A stretch of DNA of 5,163 bases from Halothece sp. MAG (GTDB lineage Bacteria > Cyanobacteriota > Cyanobacteriia > Cyanobacteriales > Rubidibacteraceae). Below the pieces are notes generated by a model. That model made no database searches. It saw only the letters and a program-made list of their open reading frames with translations, and had not been told where the DNA came from. The position numbers and the translations under genes are program-made. How positions within the stretch are numbered: position 1 is the stretch's first letter; each line of letters starts with the position of its first letter. Of the stretch, positions 1 through 5,163 are shown piece by piece. Location of the stretch: assembly GCA_018610095.1 (NCBI GenBank), contig JAHEOB010000298.1, forward strand, positions 1 to 5,163. Direction: 5' to 3'.

Positions 1-673
1 ATTCTTTTAAAACATAGCCCACTCCGCGTACGGTTTTAATGAGACGAGGTTCTCCTTGGGCTTCTAATTTCAATCGTAGATAGCGAATATAGACTTCAAT
101 AATATTGGAATCACCCATAAAATCATAGCCCCACACCCGTTCTAAAATTTGTTCTCGGGTTAACACTTGACGGGGATGTTGCATCAGATAGTGGAGTAAT
201 TCAAATTCCTTTGCTGTTAATTCGATCGCGCGATCGCCACGATGAACTTCTCGGGTGCTAGTATTGAGTTTTAAATCGCTAAATTGCAGGAGATCAGTTT
301 CTTCTTCTTGATTGCGACGTAAATGGGCACGAACGCGGGCAAACAGTTCTTCAATACTAAACGGCTTGACGACATAATCATCAGCCCCTGCATCTAATCC
401 CTCAACGCGATCGCTGATTTCATCTTTAGCCGTTAATAAAATGACAGGAACCTTACTCCCGGTTTGACGTAACCGCCGACAAATTTCTAACCCAGAAATC
501 CCTGGCAACATCCAATCTAAAATTAATAAATCTGGATTAGCTTCTCGCGCTTGGGTTAATCCATCAAAGCCATCATTAGCCGTCGTGACATTATAACCCT
601 CATATTGCAGTTCTAACTCAATAAATTGAGCAAGTTTGGATTCATCTTCAACAACTAAAATTTGGGCGGTCAT
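1..673 (-). CDS. OmpR/PhoB-family two-component response regulator, 3' end cut by the window edge
   Basis: This is a DNA-binding transcription factor that is switched by a partner histidine kinase, which is not in the window. Reading leftwards from ATG at 673 gives 224 codons (MTAQILVVEDESKLAQF...). The receiver domain spans about residues 3-118, with acidic pocket E9/D10, phosphoacceptor D53 (in LILDWMLPG), T81 and K103 (in DDYVVKPF). The OmpR-type winged helix spans about 127-224, with recognition helix about 188-204 (DSNIIEVYIRYLRLKLE) and wing VRGVGYVLKE. Family members often end right after this GVGY motif, and the single remaining base reads T, so a stop codon probably follows just outside. 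No Shine-Dalgarno precedes the start, but the receiver domain begins exactly there. It is not RpaB-like at its N terminus. The family call is firm; the specific regulator and its targets cannot be named. Confidence 0.95.
   Translation of the reverse strand, partial: MTAQILVVEDESKLAQFIELELQYEGYNVTTANDGFDGLTQAREANPDLLILDWMLPGISGLEICRRLRQTGSKVPVILLTAKDEISDRVEGLDAGADDYVVKPFSIEELFARVRAHLRRNQEEETDLLQFSDLKLNTSTREVHRGDRAIELTAKEFELLHYLMQHPRQVLTREQILERVWGYDFMGDSNIIEVYIRYLRLKLEAQGEPRLIKTVRGVGYVLKE
230..237. repeat. HIP1 octamer GCGATCGC, copy 1
   Basis: This copy lies in the DNA-binding-domain part of the response-regulator gene and abuts a near-copy, CGATCGCG at 223-230. Confidence 0.85.
407..414. repeat. 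HIP1 octamer GCGATCGC, copy 2
   Basis: This copy lies in the receiver-domain part of the response-regulator gene, over the codons for S87, D88 and R89. Confidence 0.85.
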
Positions 674-691
674 GGTTTAGCTAGAAGCAAC

Positions 692-705
692 TTAGTGTTA
701 ACTAA
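692..705. repeat. short inverted repeat in the response-regulator leader
   Basis: Arms TTAGT and ACTAA (5 bp, perfect) flank a 4-base spacer and lie 18 bp upstream of the response-regulator start. If the promoter proposed just upstream is right, the repeat covers the transcription start, where an operator would be expected. The arms are short and AT-rich, so chance is a real alternative. Confidence 0.25.
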
Positions 706-709
706 TTTT

Positions 710-739
710 ATCTTATGCTTTTTGCCCCTTTTCTGTAAC
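710..739 (-). promoter_or_regulatory. possible promoter of the response regulator
   Basis: On the minus strand GTTACA (739-734, 4 of 6 to the -35 consensus) is followed after 18 bases by TAAGAT (715-710, 4 of 6 to the -10 consensus), 36 bases before the start codon. An overlapping TAAAAT further down is a better -10 but has no -35 at a good distance. The call is weak. Read-through from the tRNA gene upstream is an alternative source of transcript. Confidence 0.3.
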
Positions 740-756
740 GATCATCTTGGACAAAA

Positions 757-844
757 CGGAGAGGGAGGGATTCGAACCCCCGAGGAGCTGAACGCTCCTA
801 GCGGTTTTCGAGACCGCCGCAATCGACCGCTCTGCCACCTCTCC
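757..844 (-). tRNA. tRNA-Ser, anticodon CGA
   Basis: This 88-nt class II tRNA reads UCG serine codons. On the minus strand the acceptor arm GGAGAGG (844-838) pairs with CCTCTCC, followed by discriminator G at 757. The anticodon stem GCGGT/ACCGC encloses loop CTCGAAA (812-806), with anticodon CGA at 810-808. The long variable arm typical of serine tRNA forms the stem GGAGC/GCTCC. The T arm carries GGTTCGAAT. CCA is not encoded; TTTTG follows instead, so CCA would be added after transcription. The gene lies head-to-head with priA and upstream of the co-oriented response regulator. No obvious strong terminator lies between it and that regulator. Confidence 0.97.
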
Positions 845-854
845 ACAGTTGGCA

Positions 855-863
855 ATTTTAGCA
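855..863 (-). promoter_or_regulatory. extended -10 promoter element for tRNA-Ser
   Basis: On the minus strand the element reads TGC then TAAAAT (860-855): an extended -10, with the hexamer matching 5 of 6 bases. A start about 7 bases downstream would leave a leader of only about 4 bases before the tRNA 5' end at 844. No good -35 is present; the -35 position falls on the mirror-image element serving priA. Confidence 0.5.
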
Positions 864-875
864 TAACAATGAAAT

Positions 876-884
876 TGCTAAAAT
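876..884 (+). promoter_or_regulatory. extended -10 promoter element for priA
   Basis: TGC followed by TAAAAT (879-884) is an extended -10, with the hexamer matching 5 of 6 bases. A start near 891 would give a leader of about 23 bases to the priA ATG. The -35 position, about 856-861, has only TTTTAG and overlaps the tRNA promoter arm, so activity would rest on the extended -10. Confidence 0.45.
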
Positions 885-901
885 CAGAAAAGCGGTTAAG
901 G

Positions 902-906
902 CAGGA
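902..906 (+). promoter_or_regulatory. ribosome binding site of priA
   Basis: CAGGA sits 7 bases before ATG 914 and contains AGGA, a good partial match to the 16S anti-SD. It supports ATG 914 as the start, even though the first 25 or so residues are poorly conserved in character. Confidence 0.55.
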
Positions 907-913
907 TAACTGA

Positions 914-3403
914 ATGGTCAATTCCCTTGTCACCCCTACAGTTGCAGCAGATCAAGCTAGCTATCACACGAATGACTCACAAGCACAGTGGGTGGAAGTC
1001 TTAGTCGATTGTCCTGAAATTGAAGGACTTTTGACCTATCGTTTGCCTGGGGATTTGACGATTCAACCAGGAGATATTCTCAATGTTCCCCTACAACGTC
1101 AAACCGTTGGTGGAATTGCCATTCGTTTAGTGTCTTCGCTACCGGAAAATTTATCAGAAAATCAAATTCGTGATGTGGAGACAGTGGTGAGTCGCGGGCT
1201 GTTTCCACGGCATTATTGGGAACTATTAGAAAAAGTCGCTCGTTATTATTGTGCCCCCTTATTATCGGTTGTTCATACAGCATTACCCCCTGGATTATTA
1301 GATAAATCCAAACTGCGGATTCAATTGCAATTCCAAGCCATTCCAGAAGGGGCAGAAACGTTTTGTTCGCCTGTAGCAGCATCGGTATTAAACCTTTTAA
1401 AGTCTCAAAAAGCAGGAGACTACAGTGCGATCTATCTACGCAATCAAATTAAAGGGGCACAACGGGGAATTAATGAATTAATCCGCAAAGGATGGGCAGA
1501 AAGTTATTTGCAACCGCCTCAAACGTCTCGCCCAAAACGACAAAAAGCAGTCATGTTGGTGGGCGATTCTCCAGAATTAACCGCTCGTCAACGAGAAGTG
1601 CTAGAAATTTTACGTCGTCGCGGTGGCGAATTGTGGTTAACAGAATTATTACAATTATCTTCCACCACATCGAGTACCGTTTCTGCCTTAGAAAAGAAAG
1701 GTTGTGTGGTGATCCAACAACAAGAAAAGTTACGATTAGCGCCTACTCCGAGCCAACAAGGGGATTCGCCAAAATCACTGAATCAGGCACAACAACAAGC
1801 CCTTGATGCCATTAATAACTTGAATGATTATACCCAAGTTTTGCTGCATGGGGTGACGGGATCAGGGAAGACGGAAGTTTATTTACAAGCGATCGCGCCG
1901 ATTTTACAATCAGGGAAGTCTGCGTTGATGTTAGTTCCCGAAATTGGATTAACCCCTCAACTGTGCGATCGCGTTCGTGCCAGATTCGGATCACAAGTTT
2001 GTATTTATCATAGTGGTCTCTCCCCAGGGGAACGTTACGACACTTGGCGACAAATGCTACAGGGTGAACCCCAAATCGTGATTGGTACTCGTTCTGCGGT
2101 ATTTGCCCCCCTCCCCAACCTTGGGATGATCATCCTAGATGAAGAACACGACAGCAGTTTTAAACAAACGCAACGCCTCCCCACTTATCATGCCCGTACG
2201 GTTGCTAAATGGCGAGCGCAAATGGCCAATTGTCCACTAATACTGGGGTCCGCCACGCCTTCCCTAGAAACATGGGCAACCATTAAAGAGAGTTCTCCGC
2301 AATCCACTCTGTATTTATCCTTACCGGAACGGATTTATTCGCGCCCCCTCCCCCCGATTTTGATCGTTGATATGCGGAAGGAATTGCAACAGGGGAACCG
2401 TTCCATTTTCAGTCAATCCCTAAAAACGGCTTTAGGCAACCTCCAAGCCAACGGCAAACAAGGCATTTTATTTATTCCCCGTCGCGGGCATAGCACATTT
2501 GTCTCCTGTCGCAGTTGTGGCTACGTTATGGAATGTCCCCACTGTGATGTTTCCCTCTCCTATCACTATACTCACCAAGGGGGAAACCAGACCTTACGCT
2601 GTCACTACTGTAATCATATGGAAGTGCAACCAAAGCAATGCCCCACCTGTGGTTCTCCCTACTTAAAACATTTTGGCACTGGAACGCAACGGGTAAAGCA
2701 ACAACTGGATCAAGAATTTCCAGAACTGCGAGTGTTACGGTTTGATAGTGATACTACCCGCACCAAAGGGGCACATCGTTCTTTATTAAAACAATTTACC
2801 AATCAAGAAGCAGACTTATTAGTGGGAACGCAGATGTTAACTAAAGGGCTAGATATTGCCCAAGTTACCCTCGTCGCTGTGGTTTCTGCTGATGGCATTT
2901 TACATCGTTCTGATTATATGGCAGCAGAACGTGCTTTTTCCACCCTTGCCCAAGTTGCTGGTAGGGCAGGCAGAGGCGATGATCCCGGGCAAGTGATCAT
3001 TCAAACCTATTCCCCCAATCATCCTGTAATTGAGGCCTTACGAAACCATAATTATGAACAATTTGCCCACGCGGAACTGGAAAACCGTTATGCTTATAAT
3101 TATCCTCCCTCTCGTAAACTAGTTTTACTCAATTTAAGTGGCTTAGATGCCGTAGAAGTTCAACAAACAGCTACCTTATTAGCCGATGTTTCAAGTCAAC
3201 TATTAGCAGACACCAACCATGAAATTTTAGGCCCTGCCCCTGCCAGTATCATGCGAGTTGCCCGTCGTTATCGTTGGCAAATTTTATTAAAATTCCCGTG
3301 GGATGAACAAGAAATGGCAGTTTCTCAATTAAGAGAATTATACAATTTTTGTCCAAAAAATATTAGTTTAACGATTAATGTTGATCCTGTGGAAATAGGG
3401 TGA
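914..3403 (+). CDS. priA: primosomal protein N' (PriA), replication-restart 3'-to-5' DNA helicase
   Basis: PriA recognises stalled or repaired replication forks and reloads the replicative helicase there, using ATP to unwind DNA. The 829-residue product is complete. After a variable leader, the 3'-DNA-binding domain begins near residue 26 (WVEVLVDCP) and runs to about 125. A variable winged-helix region follows, up to about 285. The superfamily 2 helicase core shows Walker A GVTGSGKT (313-320), DEEH box (409-412), GSATPS (445-450), GTQMLTKGLD (638-647) and QVAGRAGR (680-687). Eight zinc-binding cysteines are all present: C532, C535, C541, C544, C563, C566, C576 and C579. The C-terminal domain (about 715-829) contains the family motif LGPAPA. 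The product is about 100 residues longer than E. coli PriA (732), mainly in the N-terminal half, as is usual in cyanobacteria. The frame ends with tandem stops TGA TAA. No priB or dnaT is adjacent. The start is supported by an SD and a promoter-like element upstream. Confidence 0.98.
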   Translation: MVNSLVTPTVAADQASYHTNDSQAQWVEVLVDCPEIEGLLTYRLPGDLTIQPGDILNVPLQRQTVGGIAIRLVSSLPENLSENQIRDVETVVSRGLFPRHYWELLEKVARYYCAPLLSVVHTALPPGLLDKSKLRIQLQFQAIPEGAETFCSPVAASVLNLLKSQKAGDYSAIYLRNQIKGAQRGINELIRKGWAESYLQPPQTSRPKRQKAVMLVGDSPELTARQREVLEILRRRGGELWLTELLQLSSTTSSTVSALEKKGCVVIQQQEKLRLAPTPSQQGDSPKSLNQAQQQALDAINNLNDYTQVLLHGVTGSGKTEVYLQAIAPILQSGKSALMLVPEIGLTPQLCDRVRARFGSQVCIYHSGLSPGERYDTWRQMLQGEPQIVIGTRSAVFAPLPNLGMIILDEEHDSSFKQTQRLPTYHARTVAKWRAQMANCPLILGSATPSLETWATIKESSPQSTLYLSLPERIYSRPLPPILIVDMRKELQQGNRSIFSQSLKTALGNLQANGKQGILFIPRRGHSTFVSCRSCGYVMECPHCDVSLSYHYTHQGGNQTLRCHYCNHMEVQPKQCPTCGSPYLKHFGTGTQRVKQQLDQEFPELRVLRFDSDTTRTKGAHRSLLKQFTNQEADLLVGTQMLTKGLDIAQVTLVAVVSADGILHRSDYMAAERAFSTLAQVAGRAGRGDDPGQVIIQTYSPNHPVIEALRNHNYEQFAHAELENRYAYNYPPSRKLVLLNLSGLDAVEVQQTATLLADVSSQLLADTNHEILGPAPASIMRVARRYRWQILLKFPWDEQEMAVSQLRELYNFCPKNISLTINVDPVEIG
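1889..1896. repeat. HIP1 octamer GCGATCGC, copy 3
   Basis: This copy lies in priA just after the Walker A codons, encoding part of QAIAP. Confidence 0.85.
1965..1972. repeat. HIP1 octamer GCGATCGC, copy 4
   Basis: This copy lies in priA only 76 bp after copy 3, encoding part of CDRVR. Confidence 0.85.
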
Positions 3404-3417
3404 TAAAGGAAGATTGC

Positions 3418-3440
3418 AATTAACGAATCATTAATTTTTT
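3418..3440 (+). terminator. possible weak terminator of priA
   Basis: AATTAA (3418-3423) and TTAATT (3431-3436) can pair around a 7-base loop, and the T-run continues to 3440, starting 15 bases after the priA stop codon. The stem is entirely A/U, so it would be unstable. Position is the main argument for the call. Confidence 0.2.
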
Positions 3441-3484
3441 CATAATACGATTTTGGGAAACTATTGTTACAGTTAAGTGGTAAT

Positions 3485-3512
3485 TTGTCACTGATTAGCC
3501 CCCTACTATAGC
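3485..3512 (+). promoter_or_regulatory. possible promoter upstream of the PLD lipoprotein gene
   Basis: TTGTCA (3485-3490, 5 of 6 to the -35 consensus) is followed after 16 bases by TATAGC (3507-3512, 4 of 6 to the -10 consensus). It would give a leader of almost 190 bases that runs antisense through the open frame at 3532-3687. A TAAAAT at 3658-3663 is a closer -10 candidate for the PLD gene but has no matching -35. Confidence 0.25.
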
Positions 3513-3531
3513 ATGACTTCTTAGAAACGGT

Positions 3532-3687
3532 CTAACTAAGTGATTCTCCAGGATATGCAAATTGGTACTGCTTGGCAAGTGCCTTGACTAACCTGTTAAT
3601 TGCCCGATATTCCCTTTGGTAACCGTGCCCGCTAGGCGCATCGCGCTGCAGTTTATTTAAAATAGACAAAAGCTGAAATTGCCAACT
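3532..3687 (-). pseudogene. unrecognised 51-codon minus-strand open frame, possible small gene or gene relic
   Basis: Reading leftwards from 3687, the frame stays open until TAG at 3534-3532. It contains residues such as LQRDAPSGHGYQREYRAINR, followed by LVKALAKQYQFAYPGESLS. The Arg/Lys/Ala/Leu-rich, helix-like middle looks more like protein than a random AT-rich spacer would. No ATG opens it: two stops (TAA TAA) lie just upstream, and the only early start candidate is TTG at 3669-3667, giving about 45 residues. No Shine-Dalgarno is clear. It is the only gene-like frame in the priA-PLD gap and lies antisense to any long PLD leader. No family is recognised. It may be the surviving end of a lost gene, a small expressed protein, or chance. 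Confidence 0.25.
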
Positions 3688-3706
3688 TTATTAACTGATC
3701 ACTGTA

Positions 3707-5116
3707 ATGCGATATTTTCTGTTATTTCTTTGTAGTTGTTTTATTATTCTGTTAAGTGGTTGTCCTCAACAGAATCCCTCCCAAATTGTTCGAGCGCAAC
3801 CCCTTCCACAGGATGAGTACATTCAAGCGTATTTTAATTATAATCGGGCAGAAGGTGCAAATTATACTGATCCTTACTCGAAACAAGAACGATTGGGAGA
3901 TAATTTAGAAGAAATTATTATTAATGAAATTGCTTCTGCAACCGACACTATTGATATCGCGGTACAAGAATTTCGCTTACCGAAAATTGCTAAAGCATTA
4001 GTTGAAAAACAGCGAGAAGGGGTTAAAGTTCGCGTCATTATTGATAACACTTATCGTCGCCCTTGGAGTGATTATTCTCGTTCCGAAATTAATCAGTTGC
4101 GCGATCGCGAACAATTTCGTGCCCAAAGAGGTTTTGATTTTATTGACATCAATCAAGATGGGAAATTAACAGAAGCAGAAATTAAGCAGAGAGATGCCCT
4201 AGTTATTTTAGAACAAGCAAATATTCCCATTTTAGATGATACTGCTGATGGTTCAAAAGGTAGTGGTTTAATGCACCATAAATTTGTCGTCGTCGATGAC
4301 AACACGACTATCGTTACCTCAGCGAATTTTACACCCAGTGATGTTCATGGTGATGTTACCAATTTAGATCGTCGAGGGAATACGAATAATTTGGTGACGA
4401 TCAATCATAAAAAACTCGCTCAAATTTTTCGCAAGGAATTTAAGATGATGTGGGGGGATGGTGTTGGTGGAGAACCTGATAGTTTATTTGGATTGCAGAA
4501 ACCGCAGCGTGATTTTTCCCCCCTACAAATCGGTGATAATACCGTAAGGATCAATTTTTCTCCCACCTCTCCCACGAAACCTTGGAAAGAAAGTAGTAAT
4601 GGCTTCATTGCCCAACAATTGAAACGGGCAAATCGTTCAATTGATATTGCTTTATTTGTGTTTAGTTATCAGGAATTATCCAATACTCTTGAAAGATTAA
4701 ATGACAAGGGGATTCAGTTACGAACTTTAATTGATCCCTCGTTTGCCTATCGTAATTACAGTGAGGGGTTAGATATGTTGGGGGTAGCGTTAGCACAAGA
4801 TTGTAAAATTCCAGACGATAACAATCCTTGGGATGATCCCATTTCCACAGTCGGCGTTCCCGAACTGGAACAAGGAGACAACTTACATCATAAATTTGCA
4901 GTGCTAGATGAGAAAATTGTCATTACCGGATCGCACAATTGGTCAGCCTCAGCGAATTATCGCAATGATGAAACCGTCTTAGTCATTGATAATCCCACCG
5001 TTGCTGCTCATTATCATCGCGAATTTCAACAATTATACGATCGCGCCGTTTTAGGAAAACCCCAATGGTTAGTGGAACGTGTTGAACAACAAAAACAACA
5101 ATGTCCTAACTTATAG
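3707..5116 (+). CDS. phospholipase D-like lipoprotein with two HKD domains and an EF-hand calcium loop
   Basis: This predicted lipoprotein belongs to the PLD superfamily, which cleaves or transfers phosphodiesters in lipids or nucleic acids; the substrate cannot be told from sequence. The start is the first ATG after an in-frame stop (3692-3694) and opens a lipoprotein signal peptide: MR, hydrophobic residues 3-16, then lipobox LSGC with C19 as lipidation site. The protein therefore acts outside the cytoplasm, anchored in a membrane. PLD domain 1 (about 60-250) has H190, K192 and D197, then TSANFT (S205, N207). PLD domain 2 (about 295-445) has H394, K396 and D401, then GSHNWS (408-412). The domains are recognisable repeats of each other (TIDIAVQEF versus SIDIALFVF). 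Domain 1 carries an inserted EF-hand loop at 147-158 (DINQDGKLTEAE). Both catalytic motifs are intact. No Shine-Dalgarno is seen. The gene appears monocistronic. Confidence 0.92.
   Translation: MRYFLLFLCSCFIILLSGCPQQNPSQIVRAQPLPQDEYIQAYFNYNRAEGANYTDPYSKQERLGDNLEEIIINEIASATDTIDIAVQEFRLPKIAKALVEKQREGVKVRVIIDNTYRRPWSDYSRSEINQLRDREQFRAQRGFDFIDINQDGKLTEAEIKQRDALVILEQANIPILDDTADGSKGSGLMHHKFVVVDDNTTIVTSANFTPSDVHGDVTNLDRRGNTNNLVTINHKKLAQIFRKEFKMMWGDGVGGEPDSLFGLQKPQRDFSPLQIGDNTVRINFSPTSPTKPWKESSNGFIAQQLKRANRSIDIALFVFSYQELSNTLERLNDKGIQLRTLIDPSFAYRNYSEGLDMLGVALAQDCKIPDDNNPWDDPISTVGVPELEQGDNLHHKFAVLDEKIVITGSHNWSASANYRNDETVLVIDNPTVAAHYHREFQQLYDRAVLGKPQWLVERVEQQKQQCPNL
4101..4108. repeat. HIP1 octamer GCGATCGC, copy 5
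   Basis: This copy lies in the PLD gene, over the codons for R132-D133-R134, shortly before the EF-hand segment. Confidence 0.85.
4145..4180 (+). other. EF-hand calcium-binding loop inside the PLD gene
   Basis: These 12 codons encode D147-I-N-Q-D-G-K-L-T-E-A-E158. This matches the canonical EF-hand pattern at every ligand position: D1, N3, D5, G6, hydrophobic L8, T9 and E12. Flanking residues are helix-prone on both sides (REQFRAQRGF before, AEIKQRDALVIL after), as a helix-loop-helix needs. Only one such loop is present. Confidence 0.8.
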
Positions 5117-5136
5117 GATGGGCAAGGCCCACCCTA
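5114..5136 (+). terminator. strong hairpin overlapping the PLD stop codon, probable terminator and cyanobacterial repeat
   Basis: TAGGATGGGC (5114-5123) pairs with GCCCACCCTA (5127-5136) around loop AAG, giving nine base pairs and a single A-C mismatch. Its first three bases are the PLD stop codon TAG. Only a loose pyrimidine stretch (CCCTTTCATTT) follows, so intrinsic termination is plausible but not textbook. Near-identical GGGTGGGC/GCCCACCC hairpins recur between genes in many cyanobacteria, so it may also be a dispersed repeat copy. Confidence 0.6.
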
Positions 5137-5163
5137 GTGATCCCTTTCATTTAACTAGCTTGA

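Larger units (their letters stand above)
855..884. repeat. perfect 9-bp inverted repeat between tRNA-Ser and priA
   Basis: ATTTTAGCA (855-863) and TGCTAAAAT (876-884) are exact reverse complements around a 12-base spacer. Each arm doubles as an extended -10 element pointing outwards. It could instead be an operator for a symmetric DNA-binding protein. No T-run follows that would suggest a terminator. Confidence 0.6.
3404..3706. other. 303-bp intergenic region between priA and the PLD gene
   Basis: No established gene is present. Moving right, there is the weak A/U hairpin after priA, a plus-strand promoter-like pair at 3485-3512, and a minus-strand open frame at 3532-3687. A GC-rich patch at about 3621-3650 includes GCGCATCGCGC, a small hairpin without a T-run, set in otherwise AT-rich sequence. 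No tRNA, riboswitch, insertion-sequence ends or array was recognised. The mixed composition suggests a degraded insertion or lost gene rather than a plain spacer. Confidence 0.6.

Noticed and set aside
734..739. A GTTACA motif as part of an RpaB-binding HLR1 site.
   Set aside because: HLR1 needs two direct half-sites with fixed spacing; only one half-site is present here and likewise near 3465-3475.
757..844. The tRNA-Ser as an integration (att) site.
   Set aside because: No integrase gene and no direct repeat of the tRNA 3' end occur elsewhere in the window.
662..913. An 83-codon plus-strand frame across the tRNA region, with residues such as GGIRTPEELNAPSGF.
   Set aside because: It is the antisense translation of the tRNA-Ser gene, a known source of false proteins, and it also overlaps the response-regulator start.
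742..933. A 63-codon minus-strand frame with residues such as ERWQSGRLRRSRKPLGAF.
   Set aside because: It is the sense translation of the tRNA-Ser gene plus its promoter region, and its start lies inside priA.
1080..1994. Minus-strand frames at 1080-1382 and 1812-1994 and a plus-strand frame at 1492-1806.
   Set aside because: All lie within the intact priA reading frame, match no recognisable family, and look like shadow frames.
3495..3560. A possible IS200/IS605 (TnpB) right end on the minus strand, from TTCTAAGAAGTC followed by a G-rich stretch.
   Set aside because: It resembles such ends only loosely: no convincing hairpin, no transposase frame and no matching left end are visible.
3566..3586. 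An inverted-repeat-like stretch, CTTGGCAAGTGCCTTG, in the intergenic region.
   Set aside because: Only a 3-bp GGC/GCC stem around four bases can form and no T-run follows, so it is not supportable as a terminator or small RNA.
4420..4608. A 62-codon minus-strand frame inside the PLD gene.
   Set aside because: It is a shadow of the intact PLD frame, with low-complexity composition and no start context.

Overview
The window looks like a piece of a moderate-to-low-GC cyanobacterial chromosome. The evidence is five copies of the cyanobacterial octamer GCGATCGC in about 5 kb, weak or absent Shine-Dalgarno sequences at two of the three protein starts, a long cyanobacterial-type PriA, and a GGGTGGGC-type hairpin of a kind common between cyanobacterial genes. 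Genus and species cannot be fixed from this window.

Layout. From 1 to 673 (minus) lies an almost complete OmpR/PhoB-type response regulator that runs off the left edge, probably only its stop codon being missing. Upstream of it on the same strand is a tRNA-Ser with anticodon CGA (757-844). A 69-bp gap then separates the tRNA from priA, which runs rightwards (914-3403). That gap holds a perfect 9-bp inverted repeat. Each arm reads as an extended -10 promoter element, one facing the tRNA and one facing priA. After priA comes 303 bp without an established gene (3404-3706). It holds a weak possible terminator, a weak possible promoter, and a 51-codon minus-strand open frame with a protein-like composition that may be a small gene or a gene relic. 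The last gene (3707-5116, plus) encodes a predicted lipoprotein with two phospholipase-D HKD domains and a canonical EF-hand calcium loop inserted in the first domain. Its stop codon is built into a strong hairpin that probably ends transcription.

How the parts relate. The genes do not form a single functional system. priA (replication restart), tRNA-Ser (translation) and the response regulator (signalling) look like ordinary chromosomal neighbours. The tRNA and priA probably share a divergent promoter region. The calcium-loop PLD lipoprotein and the small orphan frame beside it are the least ordinary parts. No mobile element, CRISPR array or defence system is visible.
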